A stretch of DNA of 64,000 nucleotides, from the NCBI GenBank assembly GCA_936920195.1, contig CAKZHE010000251.1:1-64000 (forward strand), given 5' to 3'. The stretch's first letter is position 1; the number at the start of each line of letters is the position of its first letter. Shown here one piece after another: positions 1 to 8,168 of the stretch. The notes below the pieces were generated by a model. It searched no databases, had not been told where the DNA came from, and saw only the letters and a program-made list of their open reading frames with translations. Origin of the DNA: an uncultured cyanobacterium. Its GTDB lineage: Bacteria > Cyanobacteriota > Cyanobacteriia > Cyanobacteriales > FACHB-T130. Both the position numbers and the translations under genes were made by a program.

Positions 1-2
1 TC

Positions 3-311
3 AAGCAAGGCGATCGCATCTTAACTTCTTCCTTGCCAGTAAATATAGATGCAGAAATAGATGAGTTAAAAATAGATACTGTCAAAAAAGTTTTGCCGCA
101 ATTGGAAAATAAAAAATTGATTGATTTTATAATTTATGCTCGCAATATTAGTCTGACTCTATTGTTTGAGGGTGACTATAAACTTATTTTAGAGCCAGAT
201 TTGCAAGATGATTCTGGACTGGCTTATTGGGAATTGTTCATGCCAACTGAGCAAGTTCTGACGGTTGGACCTGGATTTTTTTGGGAATGTAAATTGATTC
301 ACGATCGTTAA
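3..311 (+). CDS. Hypothetical protein, C-terminal fragment at window edge
   Basis: The reading frame is open from base 3 with no start needed, so this is most likely the 3' part of a gene that begins outside the window. A TTG at base 33 is the first possible start inside the window but has no clear ribosome binding site. The roughly 100 visible residues are soluble and acidic, with no motif I recognise; the tail is tryptophan/phenylalanine rich (FFWECKLIHDR). The family is unknown to me. Confidence 0.45.
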   Translation, partial: KQGDRILTSSLPVNIDAEIDELKIDTVKKVLPQLENKKLIDFIIYARNISLTLLFEGDYKLILEPDLQDDSGLAYWELFMPTEQVLTVGPGFFWECKLIHDR

Positions 312-761
312 AGTTAATAAATAATTATCTTTAGCATTTCTACAAATAGAAGGTTCTATGAAGGCGACAATGCACCAATCCAATCTTATGCTTTGTACAT
401 TTATCAAGAACATGGAATGCCGATAAGATTATTGGAGCATCGTAGAATTGATATTGATTCGCTATCGCTCAGTCTTTTGTTGGTTCACTTTCATCCCGTC
501 ACTCACCCTATCGGGTAGAGTGCGGGACTTCCCGTTCGCATTAGTTAAATATTTGCGTAAGTGCTGCCAAAGAAAAAGTACCGACTACCAGCACGCTCTA
601 AGTGCATTGGGCAAGGGTTGCCATATTGTGCGGCAGTCGATACTCATCAGGCTTTCTACTTTTGACATATTTTCAGCCAGATTGTACGATATGTCAAGTA
701 GTTTTGGGCAGCATTTTTAGCAATTCATGGCAAAATAAGTTATCAAAATGTCCAACAGTAT
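312..761. other. Gene-poor stretch with a structured-RNA-like hairpin pair
   Basis: No convincing gene is visible in these 450 bases. Short open frames exist on both strands but have no family resemblance or ribosome binding site. The one ordered feature is at 500-534: a hairpin (arms CACTCACCC and GGGTAGAGTG) followed at once by a second small hairpin (CGGG-ACTT-CCCG). A closely similar arrangement occurs at 5263-5287, suggesting a shared mobile-element or structured-RNA relic. Confidence 0.4.
500..534 (+). ncRNA. Hairpin pair, possible TnpB-type omega-RNA relic
   Basis: CACTC (500-504) pairs with GAGTG (518-522) and ACCC (505-508) pairs with GGGT (513-516); a second stem CGGG/CCCG follows at 523-534. 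The hairpin at 5263-5287 keeps the outer CACTC/GAGTG arms but changes the inner pair to AACGG/CCGTT, a compensatory change that argues for an RNA or single-stranded DNA fold. Such folds are common at the ends of IS200/IS605-type elements. No tnpB remnant is seen here, so the assignment is tentative. Confidence 0.3.
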
Positions 762-929
762 ATGAACCAACATACAATGTCCCGCAGAAAACGCCTCAAA
801 GCGCTACTCGCAAAACTCCAGAAACAAACCGAGGGGTCTGCTTCTAAGTTGGCACAGAAAATGGGCGTGTCTAAGCAAACTTTCAGTAATTGGGTTAACT
901 GTCGAGTAGATCCGGATAGAGCATTATGA
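762..929 (+). CDS. Small helix-turn-helix protein (XRE-like)
   Basis: A 55-codon frame starting at ATG 762 (or the in-frame ATG at 777). A basic N-terminus (SRRKRLKALLAKLQKQ) is followed by a helix-turn-helix-like stretch, SKLAQKMGVSKQTFSNWVN, which matches the usual XRE pattern of a scaffold helix, LA..xGVS and a recognition helix xTxSxW. It would be a minimal DNA-binding protein, or the leftover of a longer regulator cut short after the HTH. It sits just upstream of the MNT nucleotidyltransferase gene on the same strand, so an antitoxin or regulator role is possible but unproven. Confidence 0.45.
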   Translation: MNQHTMSRRKRLKALLAKLQKQTEGSASKLAQKMGVSKQTFSNWVNCRVDPDRAL

Positions 930-1010
930 TGCCTAATGCCTTTAATACCTCCAGATCCCCTGCGATTCATGTAGCCAGACTTGATATTATTCCTTGGAGC
1001 GAGCGGTTTG

Positions 1011-1319
1011 ATGGAAAGAACATTACCGATTCAGATTCCCCAGGACAAACTGACAGAGTTTTGTCAGCGCCATCATATCCGTAAACTATCGCTTTTTGGT
1101 TCCGTGCTACGGGATGATTTCACGGCAAAAAGCGATGTGGACTTTTTGGTAGAGTTTGAGCCAGAAACGCGAGTTACTTTTTTGGATTTGGCGGGGATGG
1201 AAATTGAGTTGTCAGATCTAATTCAGCGTAAGGCTGATTTACGAACTCCCAAAGAGTTAAGCCGCCATTTTAGGCAAGATGTATTGGACAAGGCAATGGT
1301 GCAGTATGCCAAAAATTGA
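1011..1319 (+). CDS. MNT-family nucleotidyltransferase (antitoxin-type)
   Basis: About 102 residues with the minimal nucleotidyltransferase signature: GSVLRD near residues 29-34 and then SDVDFLVEF, i.e. GS-x-DxD with the metal-binding aspartates present. Proteins of this family (MntA type) transfer nucleotides and typically act as antitoxins to a HEPN RNase encoded directly downstream. The ATG at 1011 is preferred over an upstream TTG (981) because a GGAG lies at 996-999. The downstream partner is reduced to a short overlapping stub (1306-1344), so this looks like an orphan. It could also act on another, unlinked HEPN protein. Confidence 0.8.
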   Translation: MERTLPIQIPQDKLTEFCQRHHIRKLSLFGSVLRDDFTAKSDVDFLVEFEPETRVTFLDLAGMEIELSDLIQRKADLRTPKELSRHFRQDVLDKAMVQYAKN

Positions 1320-1344
1320 CGATTCAACTCACTTTGATAGCTAG
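1306..1344 (+). pseudogene. Stub of HEPN toxin gene overlapping MNT stop
   Basis: An ATG at 1306 overlaps the MNT stop by 14 bases, the usual coupling for HEPN partners. It opens with MPKIDDSTHF, which resembles HEPN N-termini, but a stop follows after 12 codons and the next bases show no HEPN sequence in any frame before the convergent kinase gene. This is read as the remnant of a lost toxin. The match is short, so chance is possible. Confidence 0.3.
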
Positions 1345-1441
1345 AAAAGATTATAGATCTGGAAGGGCGATCGCAGTTGGGCGATCGCCAAAACTGAATG
1401 AAAAACTAGCAACACTGAATATAGGACTTTTTGGGATATTT

Positions 1442-2809
1442 CTACTTCAAGGGATTGCGAATATAACCCCACTTACCATTAATTTCGACTGCTGCCAGCC
1501 CATCGTCAAAGCCCCTAGCATCCTCAAATTGAGGAGAAATTACCTGTTTGCCGCTCTTGTCGATGAAACCCCACTTGGAGCCAACTTTTACCGGTGCTAG
1601 CCCGTCGGCAAAGTACCAAGCATCCTCAAATTGAGGAGAAATTACTTGTTGGCCGCTTTTGTCGATGAAACCCCACTTGGAGCCAACTTTTACCGCTGCC
1701 AGCCCGTCGGCAAAGGGCAAAGCATCGTCAAATTGAGGAGAAATGACGATGAGGCTGGCTACAGGGATGGGATAGGATGGCGACGGCGATGGGGGAACAA
1801 CGGGTTGAGGTGAAGATGATTGAGATCCTTGGGGAGTAGGAGCGTTAGTAGCAGTAGTATTTGTTGGTTGTGGCACTGGTATTTGCGAAATTGGAGGAAA
1901 AATCACCAAACCTAAAATCCCCACTACCGCCACTCCTGCTAAAACCCTACCCACAGCCAACTTTAAAGGTGGCGCAGGCGGTAGCACCGGAGGAGTTGAA
2001 ATCTGTAGCGTATCCAACCACGCCTTCATCGTCTTTGGACGGCGTTTTGCCTCTAACTCCATTGCCTTGAGAATTGCTCGATTGACTTCGTTACTCAATC
2101 TCGAATTATGTTCCTTGGGCGGAATTAATTTGGCTTTATTGAATTTTCTATCTAAAGCAAAAGCAGGCGATTCTCCAGTTACCGCATAATAAAGCGAAGC
2201 TCCCAAAGTGTAGATATCTACCGTTGGTTTTCGACTGCCGCTCATCTGTTCGTAAGGCGCAAAAGCTCTATTAGCATGGTGTGTATTAGTTAAGGTAGAG
2301 GGTAGAATTTCCCCGGCAATACCAAAATCAATCAAAACAGCTTCCCCTGCTTTGGGCAGCATAATGTTGCCGGGATGGGCATCGCGATGGACAATTCCCA
2401 GATTGTGTACCAAAATTAGTGCATTGCCGATTTGAGTAATATACTCTACAGCCTCCGTTTCCGGTAATTTGCCTTGCCGTTCGACCAACTTAAATAAATT
2501 CTCGCCAGCAATATAATCCATTGCCAAGCAAGGCAACTCATTCTCTTGAAACAAATCGCTAACTCGCACAATATGGGGGTGTCGTGCTTGTCCCAACTGG
2601 GCTAAAATCTGCCCTTCCTTGAGAAATCGCTGGACAAATTTGGGATACTCTCGGTGATTTTGGAGCTTGTCATTAGGCGTTTTAATGACAACTGGCTGGT
2701 TGAGAGCAACGTGCAGCGCTCGGTAAGTAATCCCAAAACCGCCTTCTCCCAGGACTTTCTCAATAACGTATTTGCCGCCTTGTAACTTTTCTCCGTTAGC
2801 CCAGGCCAT
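1442..2809 (-). CDS. Ser/Thr protein kinase with C-terminal WG repeats
   Basis: A 455-residue eukaryotic-type kinase. Numbered from the ATG at 2809 (a TTG lies four codons upstream): glycine-rich loop GEGGFGITY near 21-29, VVIK lysine at 43, catalytic HRD with aspartate 143 followed by HPGN, DFG near 161. A proline-rich linker and one hydrophobic segment (around 285-310) lead to three copies of a WG-type repeat (KWGFIDKSG, KWGFIDKSG, KWGYI) that probably lie outside the membrane as a sensor or binding region. The usual lysine after HRD is replaced in HRDAHPGN, a variant common in cyanobacterial kinases. It converges on the MNT gene. The substrate is unknown. Confidence 0.9.
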   Translation of the reverse strand: MAWANGEKLQGGKYVIEKVLGEGGFGITYRALHVALNQPVVIKTPNDKLQNHREYPKFVQRFLKEGQILAQLGQARHPHIVRVSDLFQENELPCLAMDYIAGENLFKLVERQGKLPETEAVEYITQIGNALILVHNLGIVHRDAHPGNIMLPKAGEAVLIDFGIAGEILPSTLTNTHHANRAFAPYEQMSGSRKPTVDIYTLGASLYYAVTGESPAFALDRKFNKAKLIPPKEHNSRLSNEVNRAILKAMELEAKRRPKTMKAWLDTLQISTPPVLPPAPPLKLAVGRVLAGVAVVGILGLVIFPPISQIPVPQPTNTTATNAPTPQGSQSSSPQPVVPPSPSPSYPIPVASLIVISPQFDDALPFADGLAAVKVGSKWGFIDKSGQQVISPQFEDAWYFADGLAPVKVGSKWGFIDKSGKQVISPQFEDARGFDDGLAAVEINGKWGYIRNPLK

Positions 2810-2840
2810 CGCTTTTATCAATAATTGACTTTAACGGTGC

Positions 2841-3007
2841 ATCGGGGCGGGTTTATTTAGGTTATTGGTGAGGATTAAAATTCATCCCCAAACCCGCCCC
2901 TACACTTGGGCTGATGATTTAGAATCGGGGCGGGTTTATTTAGGTTATTGGTGAGGATTAAAATTTATCCCCAAACCCGCCCCTACACACTTGGGCTGAT
3001 GATTTAG
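2841..3007. repeat. Two tandem copies of an ~83-bp hairpin repeat
   Basis: Two nearly identical units start at 2841 and 2924. Each holds an inverted pair, GGGGCGGGTTT and AAACCCGCCCC, separated by about 30 bases, and ends in TGATTTAGA. The second unit carries a 2-base insertion and one substitution. It lies between divergent genes (kinase and GTPase) and so may affect both promoters. Confidence 0.85.
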
Positions 3008-3076
3008 ACCCGCTATACTGACATAGTTATTGTATAAATAATATCCCTCAATAACTCGCTAAGTCAACAGCCTAGG
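3001..3076. repeat. Right end of a miniature element (GTCAACAGCCTA family)
   Basis: This stretch aligns closely with 29515-29590: both have GATTTAGAC, then a TAGTTATTG block, and end in AAGTCAACAGC(C/T)TAGG. Only the right half is present here; the matching left end (TAGGCTGTTGACTTT) is absent, so this is a solo end or truncated copy. See the fuller copies at 14197-14439 and 29313-29590. Confidence 0.65.
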
Positions 3077-3100
3077 CATTGCCTACCCTACAGAATAAAC

Positions 3101-5005
3101 ATGGTGCGATTAAAAGTTTGGCAGTGGGCTATCCTCATAGCTCCCGTAGCGATTATAACTGGCTTCCTGCTGGCGGCGGCGGGATGGCAGATTCATCAGT
3201 GGGGATTGAGTTGGATTTGGATCGCGATCGCCCTTTTATTTCTCGGTTGGCGTTGGTTGTTGGTAAAGTGGACTCAACCCGCTGTTGATCGGGTGGAAAA
3301 TATTTCGGCAACGGTGCTGGCAGAATTAGAATCGGAAGCGAAATCTGCCCCGATTGCTACGGCGGGAAGTACCACAGAACAGGCAGAAACGGCTTTACAA
3401 GAAATTTTGAAAGCTGCTCAAAATGACTTGCCGATTTGGAAAGATTGGCTCGCCTTTTGGCAGCGCTGTCAAGATTTGGTAGTGGCGATCGCGCACATCT
3501 ACCATCCCGAAGTAAAATATCCCCTATTAAATATTTACTTACCCCAAGCAGCAGGATTAATTCGGGGAACTGTAGATGATTTGGAAAGGTGGATGCAGAA
3601 GCTATCCCCCGCCCTCAATCACGTTACCGTGGGACAAGCTTATCAAGCCTACGAAGTCTATCGTCAATTGGAACCATCGGCGCGGAAAATTTGGCAACTT
3701 TGGAATTGGGCGCAATGGCTATTAAATCCAGTTGGAGCGGTGGCAAATTTGGCAACTAAGCGTTATGGCAATCAAGCCAATCAAGAATTATTAGTAAATT
3801 TAAGTCAATTGGTCCGAGAAGCGGCATTGCGGAATCTTTGTCGGCAAGCGATCGCCCTCTATAGTGGTAGTCATGCTCCCACTTTAACTGCTAATAGCCA
3901 ACCCGCTTTACCTAAAGCTAATACCCAAACTCTGCGGGAAATTCTCTCGCAAGCCGAACCCGTCGAAGTTGTCGAACAAAAACCTGTTAATATCCTCTTG
4001 GTTGGGCGAACTGGTGCAGGCAAAAGCAGTTTAATTAATACTCTTTTTCAAGCCGATTTAGCCGTAGTTGATGCCTTAGCCAGTACGGAAAAATTGCAAA
4101 GTTATCGCTGGCAAAGTTCCACTGGAGAATCTTTGATATTGTGGGATGCACCTGGATACGAACAAACCAATCGTGGCGATCTGCGAGAAGCTGTTTTAGA
4201 GTGCGTTCATACCGCTGATTTACTATTATTAGTTACTCCCGCCCTCGATCCGGCATTACAGATGGATGCGGATTTTCTCAAAGATGCCAAAGGTGAAATT
4301 TCCGACTTACCTGCGATCGCTGCCGTCACCCAAGTCGATCGTCTCCGCCCCATTCGAGAATGGCAACCGCCCTATAATTGGCAATGGGGCGATCGCCCCA
4401 AAGAAGTTGCGATTCGGGAAGCGGCAGGATATCGAGCCGAAATGTTGGGAGAATACTGCGATCGCATTTTACCAGTAGTCAACGGCGATCTCAAAACTGG
4501 TCGGGCAGCCTGGAATGTGGATAGCCTCTCCGTGGCTTTAGTGGAAGCGATCGCTCCAGCTAAACAATATCGTCTCGCTCGGTTTTTGTGCCATCTAGAA
4601 GCCCGTACCGTAGCTGCAGCGCAAATAATAGATCGCTATACCTTCCAGATGGCAACTTCCCAAGGATTAACCGCACTGCTAAAAAGTCCGGTTCTGCAAT
4701 TTATTTCTACCCTTTCCACAGGTTCTCCCACCCTCGCCTATTTGTTGGCAGAACAAATTCCGGTAGAGCAGTTACCTGTAGTCATTGGTAAATTACAAAT
4801 GGCTTACGATCTTTTTTCCCTGTTGAAAACCGATAGCGCCAACATTCTAGAATTTGACTTGTTGGCACTTTGGCCTTTATTGTTAGAAAACTCTACCCCT
4901 CCAGAAAGGAATGCTTGGGCATTTGGGCGAGTTTTAGTAGAGTATTGGACGCAGAATCTTACCAGTGATGATTTGCTAGCTCAATTTCGAGATTATTTGA
5001 ATTGA
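3101..5005 (+). CDS. Membrane-anchored Era/dynamin-like GTPase family protein
   Basis: 634 residues. Two membrane segments lie in the first 60 residues. The GTPase core has a P-loop GRTGAGKSS at 302-310, a DxxG switch (WDAPGYE) and the specificity motif as TQVDR in place of NKxD. About 130 residues follow the G domain, similar to cyanobacterial GTPase proteins of the Era/DUF697 type. Probable role: membrane-linked GTP switch; the partner is unknown. The next gene, a large membrane protein, is on the same strand 346 bases later, but hairpins and repeats between them make a single transcript uncertain. Confidence 0.8.
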   Translation: MVRLKVWQWAILIAPVAIITGFLLAAAGWQIHQWGLSWIWIAIALLFLGWRWLLVKWTQPAVDRVENISATVLAELESEAKSAPIATAGSTTEQAETALQEILKAAQNDLPIWKDWLAFWQRCQDLVVAIAHIYHPEVKYPLLNIYLPQAAGLIRGTVDDLERWMQKLSPALNHVTVGQAYQAYEVYRQLEPSARKIWQLWNWAQWLLNPVGAVANLATKRYGNQANQELLVNLSQLVREAALRNLCRQAIALYSGSHAPTLTANSQPALPKANTQTLREILSQAEPVEVVEQKPVNILLVGRTGAGKSSLINTLFQADLAVVDALASTEKLQSYRWQSSTGESLILWDAPGYEQTNRGDLREAVLECVHTADLLLLVTPALDPALQMDADFLKDAKGEISDLPAIAAVTQVDRLRPIREWQPPYNWQWGDRPKEVAIREAAGYRAEMLGEYCDRILPVVNGDLKTGRAAWNVDSLSVALVEAIAPAKQYRLARFLCHLEARTVAAAQIIDRYTFQMATSQGLTALLKSPVLQFISTLSTGSPTLAYLLAEQIPVEQLPVVIGKLQMAYDLFSLLKTDSANILEFDLLALWPLLLENSTPPERNAWAFGRVLVEYWTQNLTSDDLLAQFRDYLN

Positions 5006-5193
5006 CCTTTTTTGAATTCAAAATTCAAAATTCAAAATGAAGAATGGAAATAATTTTGAATTAATTAATTCGCTTGTTCAAGCCCCCACCACAATCTTTG
5101 ATTTGGCGGTCTTCAATTAGTGGTGAGTTCAAGCTCCCACTAATTGTCTTTAATTTTGAATTTTGAATTGGAGCGACCTTCTTGGTAGAAATT

Positions 5194-5232
5194 ATCGTCT
5201 AAAACCCTTGCAAAGCAAGGGTTTTAGACGAT
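5194..5232. repeat. Perfect 18-bp inverted repeat, 3-base loop
   Basis: ATCGTCTAAAACCCTTGC (5194-5211) and its exact reverse complement (5215-5232) flank an AAA loop. A stem of this length without mismatches is unlikely by chance. No T-run follows, so it is not a typical intrinsic terminator; a miniature-element core or recombination site is possible. Confidence 0.8.
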
Positions 5233-5262
5233 AGAAAATTCTAGCGTGAAACAGCCCTACGT

Positions 5263-5287
5263 CACTCAACGGAGTACCGTTAGAGTG
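5263..5287 (+). ncRNA. Hairpin matching the one at 500-522
   Basis: Outer arms CACTC and GAGTG are conserved with the 500-522 hairpin, while the inner stem is AACGG/CCGTT instead of ACCC/GGGT, so pairing is kept although bases differ. A G-rich GCGGGGCTTTCGC tract follows, as in the other copy. This is a likely remnant of a mobile-element end or a small structured RNA; no expression evidence is available. Confidence 0.3.
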
Positions 5288-5351
5288 CGGGGCTTTCGCT
5301 TAGGCGCTAAAGGAAGGTTATGGTGGAGAACAGCAGAGTGGAAAAATATTT

Positions 5352-7919
5352 ATGGCATCTATTCCCAAGTCGCTGCTGGAGGCTGGATTAGCAGCCTTGA
5401 AGCAGGGAGACTACCCCACGGCGATCGCTCATCTAGAAACAGTGTGCGACAATGAGTTGAGCCAGAAGTCTATTTTACGCGCTCAGATGGGCTTGGCGAT
5501 CGCCTACGAACGCAACCGCCACCCCCAAAAAGCGATCGCCCTTTGTCAAACTCTTTCCCAAAGTTCCCAAACCCAGGTGCAAGATTGGGCAGTTAAGGCT
5601 TTGGCTGACTTGACTAAACGCTATCCAGAAGAGGTAGCAAAGCTGGGGAAAGAGTCAAAAGCAGAGGTAGTAGCAGAAACTGGTTTTGTTCCCTTTGATT
5701 CTAAGCTACCAAAATCAAGCTCAGAACCAACAATTAGTACCTCTTCAACAGCTAATACTGGTTTTGTTCCCTTTGATTCTAAGTCACCAAAACCGAACTT
5801 AGAACCAGCAATTAATTCCTCGCCAGCAGCTAATACTGGTTTTACCCCCTTTGATTCCAAGTCTGAAAAAACAACTTTAGAGCCAACTGCCGAATCCGCC
5901 CCAATTGCGGAAAGCGATTTTATTCCCCTGGAGCCAACAGATCAAAAGTCAGTACCACCAGATTCAAAAGTAGAAAATATTCCAGTTACCAGCAATCAAG
6001 AAATAGCTACTGAACTGCAAGAATCACTCACTCAACTCCAATCTTCTGCTACTAAAGCATCTGCCACCAAGAAAAATGTCCCTGCAACTCAACCCCATAC
6101 TTGGAAACAAGCAGGACGAGCTAAAAAATGGCATCCCCTAAAAAAAGCCAATTTTCGGAAGTTGTGGTTAGGGGCATTTGGCACAGCGATCGCTCTCTTT
6201 TTCACTCTTCATTTTGTCCTTCAGTTGGCAATGCGTTGGGCAAACGATCTCCTCATTCAAATTCGCCTCCGCCCAATTCAGCTATTTTATCAAAATCCTA
6301 CTTTAGGAACGATCATCTTTCTAGTCCTACTGGTATGTGTTTCGCCTTGGCTTTTTGATTGGTTTTTAAAAACCTTTTATGGACTTAAACCCCTAACTTT
6401 TAATCAATTATCGGTTCGCAGTCCCGAAGCTACCAAAGTATTACAACGGCTTTGTCGCCAGCATAACTTACCCTTACCAACCTTGGGAATATTGTCTAGT
6501 TCTGCTCCCATTGCCATGACTTATGGTAACTGGAGTAAAACCGCTCGGATTGCAGTTAGCGAAGGTTTACTAGCTCAATTAGCCGATGATGAAATTGCGG
6601 CGATCTATGCTATCCAATTAGCACAGATTCGTAATTGGGATTTTGTTTTTATGTCGGCAACGGTACTATTTTTACAACTGCCCTATCTTGCCTATTGGCA
6701 ATTGGCTGAATTAGCGGAACGATTTCAAACTAATACTCAGGTGGCTAAAAATAAGTTGTTGGCAGGGATGTTTGCGATTTCAGCTTTTATTTTTACTGCT
6801 GTTTCCGCAATTAGTTATGGCTTGTATTGGCTATTTCGGGGGATTTTACTTTGGTTTTCCCGTCATCGCCTGGTTTATAGCGATCGCTTTGCCATTGAAG
6901 CTACTGGCAATCCGAATGGAATCGCTCGCGCTTTGTTAAAAATTGCCCTGGGGATGGCAGAACATATTAAACAGCAAAAGAAAACTACTTGGTTGCTAGA
7001 AAGCTGCGAACTGCTGATGCCTTTAGGTTATCAGCAAGCCATGAATTTAGGCAGTGCTGCCAATTATACATCCTTTGAATCGGTGTTGAACTGGGATTAT
7101 AGCAATCCTCAGCGGAATTATTTAGTCCTAGTTTACGCCCATCCAGTTACAGGCGATCGCTTACAATTACTTCATCGTTGCGCCCAATCCTGGAAAATAG
7201 AACCAGAACTGGATTTAACTTTACTGCCTGCGAATAAACAGAATAAATTTAATTTTATTCAGCAACTGCTCAACTGTACCCAAGGATTGCCCATTCTGCA
7301 AAAAGCTGGCATAGAAGCATTAATTTGGAGTATAGGTTTGCGCGGTATATGTTGGTTAATGGGGACAATTAGCCAAATTCTATCAATTGGTAGTTTTAGT
7401 TGGATGATCGGCGATCGCTCTTTATTTTGGGGCTTTTTACTAATTGCCTTCAGCACCAGCATTTTTCTGAATATCAACGCCTACTTCCCCGATATTCTGC
7501 CGACTACTTGGAAACTCAACCCCAGTTTGCCAGAACTTTATCAACCCATTGATAGTACACCTAGTAAATATCAACCTGTTTGTATTAAAGGTAAACTTTT
7601 GGGGCGACGCGGCATCAGCAATTGGTTAGAGCGCGATTTAATTCTCGATACTCCCACGGGATTGATTAAACTGAACTTTGTCAGTCGATTAGGATTTCTT
7701 GGTAATCTAGGTTTAAAAATTCGTCCCAGCAATTTTATCGACCGTCAAGTTACTGTAATTGGTTGGTTGCGACGGGGAACAACCTCCTGGATTGATATCG
7801 ACATTCTGCGCGGAGAAAATGGTTTACCCATTCAAGCTAACTATCCTCTCTGGATAACAATCATGGCTTGCGTTACCACAGTTTGGGGAGCTTACATTAT
7901 TTGGAAAGGAAATTATTGA
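5352..7919 (+). CDS. TPR plus M48-like membrane protein with degenerate zinc site
   Basis: 855 residues. An N-terminal TPR-like helical region (about 1-80) is followed by a low-complexity linker with three 26-residue repeats starting TGF(V/T)PFDSK (78-bp period at 5679, 5757, 5835), then a multi-pass membrane region with clear M48 peptidase likeness (DDEIAAIYA ... IRNWDF ... YSDRFA.EATGNP). In active M48 enzymes the sequence after DDEIAA is AHELGH; here it is AIQLAQ (421-425 = IQLAQ), so both histidines and the glutamate are gone, and the third ligand region (RLVYSDRFA) also lacks the usual glutamate. It is therefore probably a pseudoprotease or scaffold. The preceding gene encodes a membrane GTPase. 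Its function is not known to me. Confidence 0.75.
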   Translation: MASIPKSLLEAGLAALKQGDYPTAIAHLETVCDNELSQKSILRAQMGLAIAYERNRHPQKAIALCQTLSQSSQTQVQDWAVKALADLTKRYPEEVAKLGKESKAEVVAETGFVPFDSKLPKSSSEPTISTSSTANTGFVPFDSKSPKPNLEPAINSSPAANTGFTPFDSKSEKTTLEPTAESAPIAESDFIPLEPTDQKSVPPDSKVENIPVTSNQEIATELQESLTQLQSSATKASATKKNVPATQPHTWKQAGRAKKWHPLKKANFRKLWLGAFGTAIALFFTLHFVLQLAMRWANDLLIQIRLRPIQLFYQNPTLGTIIFLVLLVCVSPWLFDWFLKTFYGLKPLTFNQLSVRSPEATKVLQRLCRQHNLPLPTLGILSSSAPIAMTYGNWSKTARIAVSEGLLAQLADDEIAAIYAIQLAQIRNWDFVFMSATVLFLQLPYLAYWQLAELAERFQTNTQVAKNKLLAGMFAISAFIFTAVSAISYGLYWLFRGILLWFSRHRLVYSDRFAIEATGNPNGIARALLKIALGMAEHIKQQKKTTWLLESCELLMPLGYQQAMNLGSAANYTSFESVLNWDYSNPQRNYLVLVYAHPVTGDRLQLLHRCAQSWKIEPELDLTLLPANKQNKFNFIQQLLNCTQGLPILQKAGIEALIWSIGLRGICWLMGTISQILSIGSFSWMIGDRSLFWGFLLIAFSTSIFLNINAYFPDILPTTWKLNPSLPELYQPIDSTPSKYQPVCIKGKLLGRRGISNWLERDLILDTPTGLIKLNFVSRLGFLGNLGLKIRPSNFIDRQVTVIGWLRRGTTSWIDIDILRGENGLPIQANYPLWITIMACVTTVWGAYIIWKGNY

Positions 7920-8036
7920 GGGAACAGGGAATTGGGAATAGGGAACAGGGAACAGGGAACAGGGAACAGGTGGGAGAGGGAATAGGGAATTAGGGAATAG
8001 GGAATAGGGAATAGGGAATTAGGGAATTGGGAATTC
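7920..8036. repeat. Heptamer tandem repeats (GGGAACA / GGGAATA)
   Basis: About sixteen tandem copies of a 7-bp unit, GGGAACA in the first part and GGGAATA or GGGAATT in the second. This is the short tandemly repeated repetitive (STRR) type known from filamentous cyanobacteria. It lies directly after the stop of the M48-like gene. Confidence 0.9.
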
Positions 8037-8085
8037 TTATCCCGTAGAGCCGGAGCAAAGGCTTTTTAACTCAATCCCAACCAGA

Positions 8086-8168
8086 ACTTACGCAACTATC
8101 CTAGAAATAGGGGCAATCCCCCTGTGGTTGCCCCTACAAAACGCTATATATAGAGGCTCTACGTAAGT
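8086..8168. repeat. 83-bp miniature inverted-repeat element, copy 1
   Basis: Terminal inverted repeats ACTTACG (8086-8092) and CGTAAGT (8162-8168) enclose a core hairpin GGGGCAA...TTGCCCC and a second small stem, CTATATATAG. A second copy lies at 15985-16070 with the same flanks but the core hairpin in the opposite orientation. No coding capacity. Likely a non-autonomous MITE-like element; no transposase relative is visible in the window. Confidence 0.75.

Larger units (their letters stand above)
5006..5351. other. Intergenic stretch with AAAATTC repeats and several hairpins
   Basis: No gene is supported here. Contents in order: AAAATTC-type heptamers at 5013-5040 and their inverted counterpart at 5149-5168; an imperfect hairpin at 5116-5144 (ATTAGTGG...CCACTAAT); a perfect 18-bp inverted repeat at 5194-5232; and a CACTC/GAGTG hairpin at 5263-5287 like the one at 500-522. 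A 69-codon open frame here has no homology I recognise and is treated as chance. Confidence 0.6.

Noticed and set aside
448-847. Two overlapping plus-strand open frames (about 80-90 codons)
   Set aside because: No ribosome binding site, no family likeness, unusual composition, and they run through a hairpin and the small HTH gene in another frame.
5240-5455. 69-codon frame starting at a GTG
   Set aside because: Runs over a hairpin and into the start of the M48-like gene in another frame; no likeness to known proteins.
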